From assembly GCF_958295425.1 (NCBI RefSeq), contig NC_081150.1:4091001-4155000 (forward strand): a stretch of DNA of 64,000 nt. The letters run 5' to 3'. The notes beneath the pieces were generated by a model. It saw nothing but the letters and a program-made list of their open reading frames with translations. It did no database searches and was not told the DNA's origin. The position numbers and the translations under genes were made by a program. The first letter of the stretch is position 1, and every line of letters starts with the position of its first letter. Positions 46,056 to 57,800 of this stretch are shown in pieces. The DNA comes from Solea solea. Taxonomy: Eukaryota > Chordata > Actinopteri > Pleuronectiformes > Soleidae.

Positions 46056-47308
46056 CTTTGACAGACTACTCAAAAATCTGACTGACTTTGAAATTTATTG
46101 GACCAAGTCAAATTGGCTTTATTGGAAACCAATATTGCCAAAGAAGCAATTAAAATTAAACCTACCAGATTAGCAAAACAGAATAGAAAAATATTCAAGT
46201 TTGAAAACAAATATTCAATAGCCTTCAAAGCAAACAGGGCCAAGTGGTTAGCTGATATATAGGAATGAGATCCAATCTTTGCAGTCAGCTCTGTATTACA
46301 AGCTGCCAAAGATGTGACAAAAGTTTGTTCTGAGCTTCCCCATTATCCGACATTCTTCGTTAGAATAAAACAGCACTATTCGGTCACAGATTTAGTATTC
46401 TCCTTTCAAGGCTGCTATGGTAAGACTCAACATCATACATGGAACAGGTGAGTTACTGTAGATCTGATACATTGCAGAATAAATTCAAATGAACTGATTT
46501 CACGTTTGTTTAAATGAATGGTGAAAACTGAAATGGTGAAGGAGAACCGAAGGCTGCGCCACCATGGACCCTGACGGAGGAAGGCTGTGAACCTGAGACG
46601 TTGCATCTTGAATTGCTGTGACGAAGGCTGCCCAGCTTTTTTTGCCACAGTATGTTTTCATGAGTCTTTAGAAATAATCTGCCTCCTTAATCTGTTTGCT
46701 TTATTCTTAACTGTTCTTTGCTTTCAGATGTTCAGTCTTGAGGACATGACCTGAGCTCATCCAGCCCTGCATGCTGCCTTGACCTCCAGACCTCACCTCT
46801 GACTGCTCTCTTCACACCACAAGGCCTGTTTTACCACCCTGCTCTTGATATTTTGAATGAATTGGCCCACCCTAAGCCAAAGACTTGCCCATTGCATCCT
46901 ACCGCTGTGAAATCACAGCACACCACTCTGTAGAAGTAAACCCACCTTTCAGTCTGTGTTAGCTTCTCCCAAGGTTTCTCTCACTGCTTCCAATTCCTCT
47001 GGTCCTCTTTTCTCTTTAAGCAGCTTTTCAACATTCACCACTGCTGTTGTATCTTCTGCAAAAGGGTTTCTAAATCCTCCATGTTTGAAGATGTGATGGT
47101 GCTTCTTTGACAAAACATAGTGTGAAATGCTCGATCCTAATTTGCCCGAATAATTGACATAGCTGAACGTGCTTTTATTATATCTGAGGGTCTGTAACTG
47201 GACTCTTTAGTCCTTTTAAACAGTTTAAAGATTGTGCATCACATGCACCACTTACTCAATTAGGAAATACGTCAGGGGGTTCATAGTCTGCTCTCCCTAA
47301 CACTACAG

Positions 47309-47341
47309 AGAACTAGGTCACCTGAGTCGACTCATCAGCTG
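47309..47341 (+). other. 33-nt exon-like segment E, copy 1
   Basis: Preceded by CCTAACACTACAG (branch-point-like and acceptor) and followed by GTAAGG. The piece AGAACTAGGTCACCTGAG plus TCGACTCATCAGCTG has no stop in phase 0. Confidence 0.4.
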
Positions 47342-47378
47342 GTAAGGATTTTCTCCTTCCCCTACTTCTCTGTGTGTG

Positions 47379-47500
47379 AGGAAATCCGACCATGGACCCT
47401 TAATGACTCATAGGGCGTGGTTGTGCTGTTTCCTAAACTAGATAAGGATCCATCTAGTTTTGTGAATCGGCTCACCATGGGGTGCCATCATCCCACTACA
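47379..47500 (+). ncRNA. structured RNA-like element H, copy 1
   Basis: Hairpin 1 spans 47379-47434: AGGAAA pairs with TTTCCT and CGACCATG with CGTGGTTG. Hairpin 2 at 47435-47460 has a perfect 9-bp stem, AAACTAGAT/ATCTAGTTT, around AAGGATCC. A trailing ACTACACCA carries an ACA motif. The size (about 120 nt) and two-hairpin layout recall H/ACA snoRNAs, but the AGATAA that could serve as box H is buried in hairpin 2. Confidence 0.4.
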
Positions 47501-49574
47501 CCAAGACACAACCAGCAGTTATGGGTGTGTCATGAAGCTTTTTGGCAAACTGGGGTGAAGCATAAAATACTGGATGCTTTGTCAAAGATCCGCTGCCACA
47601 TCTGACCAAACATGTTAGATCAGGAAACTCTTTGTAGATGAGATGACGGGAGCAATGAATGTTGAAAAGCTGCATGAAGAGAGAATAGAGCTGGAGAAAA
47701 GGTTGAAGTGGTGAGAGAAACCTTTGCGTTGCATGTTTCCTATTCCTAAGGAATCTCTTCCCCTTAATCAATATAACAATGCACATAACTATTGGAATGG
47801 TTCCATAAATTGTGGTGATGGGAAGAGAGAAGGCAGCTGAAAGGGGGTCAAGGCTGGATTCACACCCAGGACACTGTGGTAAGATTTGACCTTGCATACT
47901 TGAACAATTGCTCTATGAATTTACCTTTCAAGGCTTGATTTTTTTTACAGTGATTTGAAATGAAATGACAAGTTTTACATTTAACTAGGAGCCAACTGGT
48001 GATTGAGGCCAGGGGTATGCGCCGCTGTCTCCCAGAGAAACTGAAGCATACTGTGACCCATGGCATCCTGTGTTGCTGTGATGAAGAAGAAGGTTGCCAG
48101 GCTGTACCAAACGCTTCATGATGCCTCCTTTGCTGTGGACTGTCTGCGTAGTATGGTCTTTCAGATGTTCAGTATAGCCACCTCCATAATAATCCTTAAT
48201 TGCTTACTTTACATGTATACGTGTATTTCTTTTTTTTTTTTTTAGATTTCCAGACTTGAAGACCTAGGACCTGAAATCACCAAGCTCCGCCTCCATGTCT
48301 GCACCACCAAAAGACATGTTCTCCCACCTTTATTGAACAAGTTCCTATGAACTACATCATCTAAAGCCGCCCAAGACCCATACAATCCACTACCTTCTAC
48401 TTCCACTGACTGATGAGACACTGCCCTGACGATGGTTCATGGCCACAAGAGAGCATATGCAGATGAGATGTCGGCACACGTAGTATTGAAAGGCTGCATG
48501 AAGATGGAATTAGTCCAGAGAAGCAAAATGAGATTCTTTTCATGCATGGCCGAATGAAAAGTGTGGAATTCAATGGTGAGTCTCCCCCATTTCTCAGCAA
48601 CTTTTTTTGTTCATGCGACCTTAATGAGGCTTGAAGCTCTGTCTGTGCCGTCACAGAAATCAACATTGGGATGCTGTGACCCAAAGAAGATGCATCCCGA
48701 ATAGCTGTGATGGAGAGGGCTGCCGGGCTTTACCACACAACGCCTCCTTGTCTATAAATGTTGGCAGGTATTTTCTTACACCATTTTCTACCTGTTTAAT
48801 CCTTGCTTGTATTTTATTTTCCAAATCTTAAACCTTAAGGTCATCTGACCTCATCATACCAAGCCATACTGATTGTTTTCATGTGTAGCCAAATGAAGGT
48901 TGAAGCAGTGAGAAACATCTGGGAGAGGCTACAGGTCTGGTGTAAAGGAAGAAAGGATGGATTTGTATGGTGAGCCTCCTTATTGCCAAGAAACCAGTTA
49001 TCCTTAATCTGTGTTTAATGGATCATTGGCCACCTAAATGTTGGGCCATGAAACCGTATTTACAAGATTCCAAGTTTGGTTTTCTCGATTCTACCACAGT
49101 TATCAACCTGGGATGCTGTGGCTCAAGTTTCATTCTGGATATCTGTGATTTAAAAAAAAAAACGGCTGAGCTGTACCAAACCCTTCATGGTGACGATGCC
49201 CCTTTGCCCTTTGAGTTCAGGTGTGTCCTTTTGATGAATTGTCAACATCCGTTTAATCCATGGTTGCTTTATTCATGTGTTAACTAGCTGGTTATTTTCA
49301 TATGCTCAACCTTAGAGACCTACGACCGGCGCTTGACGAGCCCTGCACACTGGCCCTGATCCACTCCTCTCTGCCACTATTCTGCAGATTTTCCATGAAC
49401 TCTACCACTTAAAGCTAGAAACTCATCCAATCAAGTCCCCAACTTCAGCGAATCCCAACTATACACCACTCTGTTAAACTAGCACATTTACATCAGATGA
49501 AGCAGTTTCAAATTCTTGATCCTAATTTACCCTGATGCTCCAATACACTTTGTGTAACTGCCATAACTTTGTAT

Positions 49575-49650
49575 GTTTTTGATGATGATAATAATAATAA
49601 TAATAACTTAGATTTATAAAGCGCCTTTCACGAAACCCAGGGTCGCTGGG
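49575..49650. repeat. (AAT)n and retroelement-like tail inside the array
   Basis: TGATGATGATAATAATAATA followed by TTTATAAAGCGCCTTTCACG, a common fish interspersed tail. It interrupts the segment between D and E in the second unit. Confidence 0.6.
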
Positions 49651-49816
49651 TTGATGTTGTTGAACATTTCAGACCCATGTGTCTGTTTTTGTAAAGTGAG
49701 AACATTTCAGGTTCTCTGTGCATGATCCAAGTAAATCTTGTGCATCATTCTTTTGCTTTTAACAATTTGGAAACTAGTTGGGAGGATTATTGAGCTGGGT
49801 CTCCATAACACTACAG

Positions 49817-49849
49817 AGAACAAGGTTAATTGAGTCGACTCGTAAAATG
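49817..49849 (+). other. 33-nt exon-like segment E, copy 2
   Basis: Same length and borders as copy 1: ATAACACTACAG before and GTAAGG after. No stop in phase 0. Confidence 0.4.
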
Positions 49850-49886
49850 GTAAGGATTTCGTCCTTCCCCTTCTTCTCTGTGTGTG

Positions 49887-50010
49887 AGGAAATCTGATCA
49901 TGAATCCTTACTGACTCGTGTGTCATGGTTGTGCCGTTTCCTAAACTAGATAAGGATCCATCTAGTTTTGTGAATCCGCTCACCGTGGCGTGCCATCATC
50001 CTACTATACC
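49887..50010 (+). ncRNA. structured RNA-like element H, copy 2
   Basis: Hairpin 1 (49887-49942) retains AGGAAA/TTTCCT. TGATCATGA pairs fully with TCATGGTTG, counting G-U pairs. Hairpin 2 (49943-49968) is identical to copy 1. The trailing motif is ACTATACCA. Confidence 0.4.
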
Positions 50011-51011
50011 AACAGGCAACTAACAGTTGATATGGTCATGTAGAGCAACATGATCACCTATAGACATGAGTGTGAAGCATTTGGGCAAATTGGGTCAAGC
50101 AACACTGTAGGCTTTGTCAATGGTCCCTAGTTACATCTTCACAGACATGAAGTCTAAAGAAACCCTTTTCAGATTTGTCATCAACTCTAGCAACTTTCTA
50201 GCTCTACAACTGACTCGCAACCACACACCACTCTGCAAAACCACAATACACTCACACCACAGACAAGTACATTGAATTTTAACAGATGTGATACTGTAAC
50301 CTATTGGATAAACCTTCTAAAACCCCACACTGCCAACATTATGACAGTCTTGCCATTAAATTGATACATTTGGGCCAAAGAGGAAGGCATGCAGAGTTGG
50401 AGATCAGATGTCAACGTGATGTAATCGCAAAATCCTCCATGACGACGGCTCCTTATCATGGGATGTCCTCAGGTATGTCCTGTCAGATATTAACAGGTCT
50501 ATTTAATCTGTGCTTGCTTTGTTCCTTGTATTAACTGTTGTTTGCTTTCAGATGTTCAAACACCTCTGACCTGAACTACACCTCTGACCCCAGACCTCAT
50601 CACTGAGTGATTTCCACATGTCTGCAAAAAGACCTGATCAACCGCCGTTCTTCAGGTTTTCCCTGAACTGAAGACCTCATCAGACCTAGTACCTCCTACC
50701 TCCACTGACTTACACTACAACTACACATCATTCTGTTAAATTACCATCTATAGACCACTGACAAGGCAAACAATTTAATATGTTTGATCCTAATTTGCCT
50801 AAATGCCTCAGACTCCTCACTGTTTACAAGTCTACAATTAACTTTCTATAATTATTTGGTTTCTGACGTAGGAAAAAAACATGTTTTCAGAGCTGCTTCA
50901 TGGTTTGTAACCAGACCCTTTCGTCCTTGAACAGTTTAAAGCTTGTACGTATTTTCCTAAATTTGTAAATTAGTCAGTGGGTTAATGAGCTGGGTCTCCT
51001 TAACACTGCAG

Positions 51012-51044
51012 AGAATAAGGTCACTTGAGTCGACTCATAAGCTG
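51012..51044 (+). other. 33-nt exon-like segment E, copy 3, donor lost
   Basis: The acceptor TTAACACTGCAG is kept, but the donor GTAAGG has become GAAAGG at 51045-51050, so this copy should not splice as an exon. Confidence 0.4.
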
Positions 51045-51081
51045 GAAAGGGTTTTCCCCTTCCCCTTCTTCTCTCTGTGTG

Positions 51082-51310
51082 AGGAAACCTGACCATGGAC
51101 CCTTAGTGACCAGTATGTCATGGTTGTGCAGTTTCCAAAACCAGATAAGGATCCATCTGGTTTTGTGAATCTGCTCATTATGGCATGCTGTTATATGTAA
51201 TGATTGCTGATGGACTGCTGGCAACCTCACTTTGGGTGTACTATAAATCCATGAGGTTTGGGCACTTATGTGCATGACAATAAAAATAATCAAATACATT
51301 ATACCAAGAT
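51082..51310 (+). ncRNA. structured RNA-like element H, copy 3, interrupted
   Basis: Hairpin 2 (51138-51163) reads AAACCAGAT/ATCTGGTTT, a T-A to C-G compensatory change against copies 1 and 2. After about 51190 foreign sequence separates the homologous 3' end (ATTATACCAAGATGGCAAGT near 51299). Confidence 0.4.
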
Positions 51311-52037
51311 GGCAAGTAACAATCTGGTATAATCAGATTTGTCATCTAGAACAAGGTAACCACTTGTAGACACAGTGAGTCGGAAGCATTTGGCTAAATG
51401 AAGGTCAAACATTTAAATGTCTATGCTTCGTCAGTGTTACACGGTCACTGCCACAGATAACGTGTAGTGCAGCACTGCAACATAATTACACACCACAGAA
51501 CGACACTTTAAACACACCAACACAACAGGACACTATAATATAACCCACTGCCTGGATTTTTAGGCTTTAATTATGCTACTTAAATCATGTAAAGTTTTGT
51601 TTTTATTTACAAATATTTGGAGGGACTTTATCAAGGGGCTTTTTTTTTTTGTAAAATGCTGTAATAGATTACCCAAATGCATTAGTATCTTTTCTATCAA
51701 ACTGGTCAGTCATGATCTTTGTCAAACATAGTGTTTACCTTTTTGTTAACCTGTAATGTTTATGCTTTAAGCATGTACAGCACCTACAGCAACAGGGTGC
51801 TGTTAAATTTGCTAAATGATATTTGATTGGTATATTTTGTGGCACATGCTTGTATTGAAGAGATGACTGGATCTTCATTTAAAAAAATAAATGCCACCTT
51901 ATGAACTCTGTATATTGCCATTTATTATTTACTTCATACACACTAAGGACATCAAATGGGAGAAATACAGTTTATAGTATTGAAGGCTGTACTCAACCTA
52001 TTTGTGTTTTGCTCACTGGCTCAAATTTGGGTTTATT

Positions 52038-52072
52038 AAATGCTAGAAATTTTTTTTTTTTTTTTTTTTTTT
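52038..52072. repeat. poly-T/poly-A tract
   Basis: About 22 consecutive T at 52050-52071. It could be the A-tail of an antisense retroelement, but no body is recognisable. Confidence 0.6.
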
Positions 52073-54581
52073 CTTGGCCAATGTTAGGTCTTTAATTCTG
52101 CACTTAATCACTGTTGGCAAAGAAACCTGTCACTGAGCATGGAAATGGCATACATGAGTAGTTTGAATCTTCTCTTCCTGTTTGTGTGAATTATTGGGCT
52201 ATTGATTTGGCCACTTAGACAGTTTAGTTGACTTTATGCTCTATGTTGTCAGACAAGTTGCAGTTTCAAATTTAAGTACTTATTAGAAATTGGAGCAAGA
52301 TATAGTAAGTTCTCTGCAGACCAGAGATTTAGCGGCTGCCATGTCATTTTTATATTTTTTGTGATCAATTAACCATGTAGATTCACAGTAAGGAATGCTC
52401 ATTTACAACGTTTGATCAGTTTCAAAGCTGTGAAGAGCCATTGGCTGTCTTTGTACTTGCGAGTATTATCTGCAGCAGCCCAACTCCCGAGATGATTGGA
52501 CAGTCAGGTAGACTGCCATTATTCAGAGTGAGTCCAGAGTTCTGCTGCTACTTTCAAAGAAATAAAAAAAGTTCTAGTTGTTCTGGCATCTGATTCACCC
52601 TCCACTTGGGGATATATGGACACATCAAACTGGTAGGAGGTGCGTTGCTAGACTTTGAACATATTGGAAAGATTATATATGTAATCTATTCAGGGGGGAC
52701 TCTGAATTCTCAAACGGCAGCCTGACAAAGTCTGGACTGCTTTGGATGACCTGCTGCCACTGCAACAGAACTGAGAAAAGCAACAGGAAATGAATGGTTT
52801 GATGGATTTACAGTATCATCGAGGCTTCACTGCCCTCATATTTTTCAGGCCGTTAGATTTAGAACAGAAGGTGTCCACGGTAACCTTGTCAATATGTACC
52901 AAACCAGCAAACACCTTTAGAAACTGTGCAAAACCTCAGCTCAAACTGTTCCATTGTGGGCATTACTGTCGACGATTCCCTTCCCCTCTCTGCCAGCACT
53001 AACAGAGAGGCTGTTTGACACCATGTTATGTAACCAGCCAAGGCATCCAGGCATGGATATAGAGGAAGAGTGGGGGAATAGTACTTGGTGCCAGAGAGAT
53101 CGGCAGAGTGAGTGCTGTCTATGAATGAGAGTGGATGAGAAGAGGACAGCAAACATGGTTTACAGTTTGATCAGTCATGTTGATGAAGCTGGGATGGAAG
53201 GACTGTGAAGCCCATGGCCAAGAGGAAAGGAATTGGGCTTGTAACTGCCCACTGCTCCTGCATCCAGCTTGTGTGTGTGAAAAGGATGGATTAAACACAG
53301 CAGTCAAATTCACTATCACTAATTGGTGAGTGTGTAAAAAAAAAACCTAATAACTCAACAAGAGCAAAAGAATTATTGTTGCCTTTTTTAAATTTCTAGT
53401 TTACATGTGTAACGATCTATACGGAGGGCTGACAGTTTGTGAGATTTGCCACAGACCATAGCTCAGTGCAAACTGCAGCTTTGAAAGTCGGGACTAAGAC
53501 TCTGCAGTGCTCACTGCAGCCTTTATCATTCTTGCTCTGTCAGCGACATCGTTTGATTTATGCCCTAATTAGAGGCCTAATGATGGTAAAACTCCGGGCT
53601 CTTGACTTGATAATTATGGGACATTGATATTCTTACTGCACATGAATATGCACTAATTTGATCAACAGAATATTCTAAATCTAGCTGAAGAAGTACAAAT
53701 GAATCTGTTTTTCCACTTGCAAGTGTGGTCTGACCAAAGTTACAGTTGGAGCACAGGAAGGAACTGTAGCAACAGATCATAAATATGCACTAATTTCATC
53801 ATACGCTCACTTTTACGCCTTGCAGAGTTTTATATTGCTAATATTTTTCACCGTAGTGAATAAAGTTCTGCAGGATTATCAACTGACAGCTTTTGGCATG
53901 TTTGCACATCTTTGATATTGAAGTGCTAAATATGGCTTATTAAACAGCTTGTTCAATATTTCTCAAGACAACTGGTGTTTGACGACACATGGCATCCTCA
54001 CAGGAGTTCAAAATAAACCCAAATATCCATAAAATGGAGCACTATGAACTTAAAATACCTGAAACACGCATGCCGCAGCTTGAACAGTTGTCAGTGATTC
54101 CACCAAACTTAAGAGATGATGATCAGTATCTGTGAAGTGCTACATTAAGTTACTGCAAGTGACTTCCCACTGATGCATCTTCATTTTAAAACCATTTAAC
54201 TGGCAGGAAGTACACTGTGTTATCATGGACATCAAAAATTGACAGAATCTTCCCGGTTTCCTTTGTGAAGTCAATCAGGAAGTTTTTAATATATTATTAG
54301 CCACCGTTGTAAAAAGTAGTTTTTAATGTATGTCCATGGGAACTTGATTTATAACATCAGTAATCAGTTTCCTGAGGTATTAATGTCTCATTCACTAGTG
54401 CCAGGTATTCTTCAATAGTCAATTTTGTAATTGTTCCCATTTTGATGAAAACAGATTATAAAGAGCAGCACATAGCAGTGGACACTAGTTTGATTGACAG
54501 CGGGTATCATCCAATAGGATGTTTTGTTAGGGATGCTTTTGATAGTGGTCTCATATTTTAATTGTTATTGCTTTTATTTAA

Positions 54582-54867
54582 AGGTCCAGTGTGTGACATT
54601 AAAAGTTAACACTGAGTGCCACTAATGAAGGACTCGGCTATCACTCCAACCTTCCCCCTCCTTTCCTAAGCACATCATATGGTGAAATACAGTGAGAACA
54701 CTCTTCCACTTCCATTTCCATTTTATTCTTCACTGGTATATTTATCAGGTTTAAAATGGCGGAGTCGTTCTTCTTTGATTGCATAGTGACCTTATCCCAT
54801 GGCTACAAAAACTCAACATTTGCTATTTTAAATTGGTCAAATATTCATACAAACACACACTGGACCT
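54582..54867. mobile_element. TTAA-type MITE
   Basis: Starts AGGTCCAGTGTGTG and ends CACACACTGGACCT, a perfect 14-bp inverted terminus. It is flanked by TTAA (54578-54581) and TCAA (54868-54871). The AGGTCCAGTGTGTG ending is a very common teleost MITE type. Confidence 0.8.
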
Positions 54868-57800
54868 TCAAAACTGTTCATATGTGTAGTGCACATTAGA
54901 ACGGGTTAAATTAGAACCGAGGATCTGTTGGAAATCAAAATGATGTTGTATGGCTTCTGGTGAAAAATGATTTAGCATGGTGTGCAATTGTATTTATATG
55001 TATATATATATTTATTTATTTTTTTCCCTTTTCTCCAACTGACATTTAAACTATTCAGTGTTTCATTAGTTAAAACACAGTGTAACTGCTTACACAGGTT
55101 TCACACCCTCTGGTGTTTTAACTGCTATCACATTCCACATGCCTTCACCAATTCTGCATGTCTTTTATGCTTCAATTGAGTGTTTTAACGGCTACGGTTA
55201 AGTTTTAAGTGCCACTTCATATTTCACTTTGTGCATAAAGTAAAATTCTCTTCCGCAAACATACACTTCACTCTTCCCCCTTTCTCTGCACAGCCTGTAC
55301 AAACAATAGCTAAGATGAGTGAAGCCATTGGTGAATAATCACAGCAAAAACCTCCATTTTCCCTGGCTGTGCAAGATGTTCCAAAAGATTCTTTAGCTCA
55401 ATAAAATATCCAGTCAAGGTTTTATGAGCGTCATTAAAATTAATTTACCACCATGTCTTAAATCCTTTCAGCAGTGGATGCTCAACCATAGCTGCTCCAT
55501 CTGGAAGATTACAGTCAAGTGGGTTTAATTTCAAGTCTAGTGGGAATGGTCATGTTTGAAAAATACAGGAATTACTCTTTGAAAACAAAGCATAGCCTGT
55601 ATTGTTTATGAATGTGTACACACTCCCTCCCTGCTGCAGATCTGAACTTGTATGGCTAACAGATTTTCCATACGAGGCTCACAGCCCTCCTCTTTATGCC
55701 ATCCATCACAGACAGCCCTGCTGTGTGCTCCCGTTTTATCATCTTGCCGCTCTTTCTCCCGGTCGCTGTTGGTAATGATGCTGTGAATCTATATATAGTC
55801 TCGCATGTATACTTTGAAAATGCAGAGGGGACGGAGCATCAGACGGAGAGCCGGAACAAAAACAGTGCCACTGTCAGAGTTGGAGGGGACAAATGGTGAT
55901 GATGAAAGATGAACTCAGAGCAGTTCAATGGGAATACAAGTACAAAGAGAAGAGGATGAGTGGGCCAGGTTGTGTGAGAGATAAGAAACCTGGAGAACTT
56001 GATGACTTCTCTCTGAGCTTTTCCCCCCAGCTGCAGTAACACACTGCATATGAATGAAACATACATTATAACAGTGTTTTTTTATAACCACTGCTGTGAG
56101 AGATCATCAGATGTGCCACGGAAAAATCATCCAATTCCACTTAACTGGTCCAGAAAATTGATCTTAAATTGTGCATGAGCATCCATTTCATTTATACAGC
56201 GCTTGTTGAGCATATGGTTGCAGTACTAGTAAAGAGCCAGTGGGTGGTGCTAGTGCGATACCCCAATCTGAACATATTGATTATCAGAATTGGAGTTGCA
56301 TGTAAACATTTAAATGAAATATAACACCTCACGACAAAGATAGATAAAAAAAAAGTTGAGGAGGAATTGATATTATAGGTTACTGTGGGGTTTCATTATG
56401 TAACATTTGGCATGTTGATGATATTCTGTGGGATGTTTTTTTAGTGTCAATGTGCCAGAAACGTTTGAACACACTGCATGACAAGACAGAATTCATATTG
56501 ATCACCGAGCAAAGATATTTGTATCTTATCTAATACACATTTCTGTGTGACCTTAAGTCCGGTTTGTATGTGGAGGGTTTGGTTACTGATCTTTTTCTCT
56601 ATCGGGTTGATTCTGGTGATATTAGAGTATTTACAGGTTTTCCTCACCATCTTCTTTCTCAAATCTTGTTTCCTGCTCACTTGAGTCAGAAGTTTTTAGT
56701 CTAACACAGCAGTCACAGACTCACACCTCACTATTGGCTTCAGTTCAAACTGCCCACTGTCAGAGCAGAGATGTGTAAATCATGTATTTTTTTTACCACT
56801 CTCCGATCCTGAAACAATCTTCACTCCGAACTTAAACTTTACATGGTTTGAAACATGTAAAGCTCGTCGCAAATAACTGCAAATGTATTCCCTAAATAAT
56901 CTGTCGCTGTATTATTCAGACTAATTGTATTCTGATAATTGTTAATGTAAACATGTTTGTCCAGTTGTATGTTGCTACTAACTGACCTGTCTTGACTGAG
57001 TCTCATTTATACAAGATCTTTTTTAATCTCAGTTAGGCATAAAAGTGAATTCTTCCATAAACAAGTCCTGGATATAACCCTACTACAGTTTTTGTGCACA
57101 CGTGCCTCTCCTCTCCTGACTCCCTCCCTCCCTCATGCATGTTGCTGTCTCTTGTCCCCCTTCATTATTTCATCTTTAATTCAGCGTCGTCAGCCCCTCA
57201 CTTGTCTCTTTCTCCGTTTGAACTCAAACAGTGAAACTGCAAAAACAAAGCAGTCAAAAAAGTGTATTCCTCTTGTATGTGCGTGTTTGGGGCGTTGCTG
57301 CTACGTAGCGGTGACCTCGCCGCTTTGTCGCCGTGTTCATCAGTGTGTGTCTTTTATATTTATACACAAATACAGGCGCACAGTAGTATGAGGGTGTTCT
57401 CATTATCTCATAAAAAAGCAGAAGCAGCAGAAGAGGAAGAAAAAAAGGCAGCTTCCGTTGGTAAATAATGGATCTTCTCTGAAAAATACATCAAAGTCTC
57501 TGTTCTTCTGCACTTGAATTATATAATCAAGGTCTCTGTGAATGAAACATTTCGGATAGGAGTTAGATAACACCATGGGGCATCATCATTATCTCTCCTT
57601 AAAACAAAACAAAAAACAGCATTCCCCTGCTCTGAACAGTGGCAGCTGTTCCTGTGTTATATAAAATCAGATAAATGAAATTCTCCTTCTCTTTTCTCCC
57701 TCTGTTGTTCTTTTTCTTCCTGCACTCCCCCTCGTGCACACAAACTGCTGAGTAAAAAGACACAGACGCCGCTGATTGCCTTTTCACTCTGTGTGACGGG

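Larger units (their letters stand above)
46530..51400 (+). repeat. complex array of exon-like and hairpin segments
   Basis: At least five segment types recur in a similar order. A (GCTGTGATGAAG...CTGTACCAAAC) is near 46600, 48080, 48700, 49140 and 50420. C (ATGTTCA...GACCT...CTGACC) is near 46730, 48246, 49300 and 50550, preceded by TTTCAG-like acceptors. D (TTGATCCTAATTTGCC) is near 47130, 49516 and 50785. E is a 33-nt exon-like piece and H the double hairpin, both at 47.3, 49.8 and 51.0 kb. B (TTGAAA.GCTGCATGAAGA) is near 47660 and 48488, with a related piece at 48890. Spacing between H copies is about 2.5 and 1.2 kb. Confidence 0.75.
43300..51900 (+). ncRNA. probable multi-exon plus-strand transcript, mainly noncoding
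   Basis: Candidate exons with GT-AG borders are: first exon to 43585; 43721-43785; 44183-44209; 44873-44929; 45001 to 45133 or 45137; then the repeated exon-like segments of the 46.5-51.4 kb array. A different frame stays open across exons 2 to 5 but has no usable start. In the array, homologous exon-like segments differ by frame-shifting indels, for example near 47656 against 48488, which argues against a conserved protein. An AATAAA follows at about 51885. Exon connections are inferred, not observed. Confidence 0.35.

Noticed and set aside
47379..47503. A canonical H/ACA snoRNA
   Set aside because: Length, two-hairpin form and the ACA motif fit, but the only box-H-like AGATAA is base-paired in the covarying hairpin 2. 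Copy 2 has ATA and copy 3 is interrupted. I kept it as a structured RNA of unknown class.
48060..49287. A coding gene built from repeated exons (KKVARLYQTLH and KKTAELYQTLH frames)
   Set aside because: Two copies share this reading frame, but the other copies of the same segment carry stops, and segment B copies differ by a one-base indel. Protein selection is not supported.
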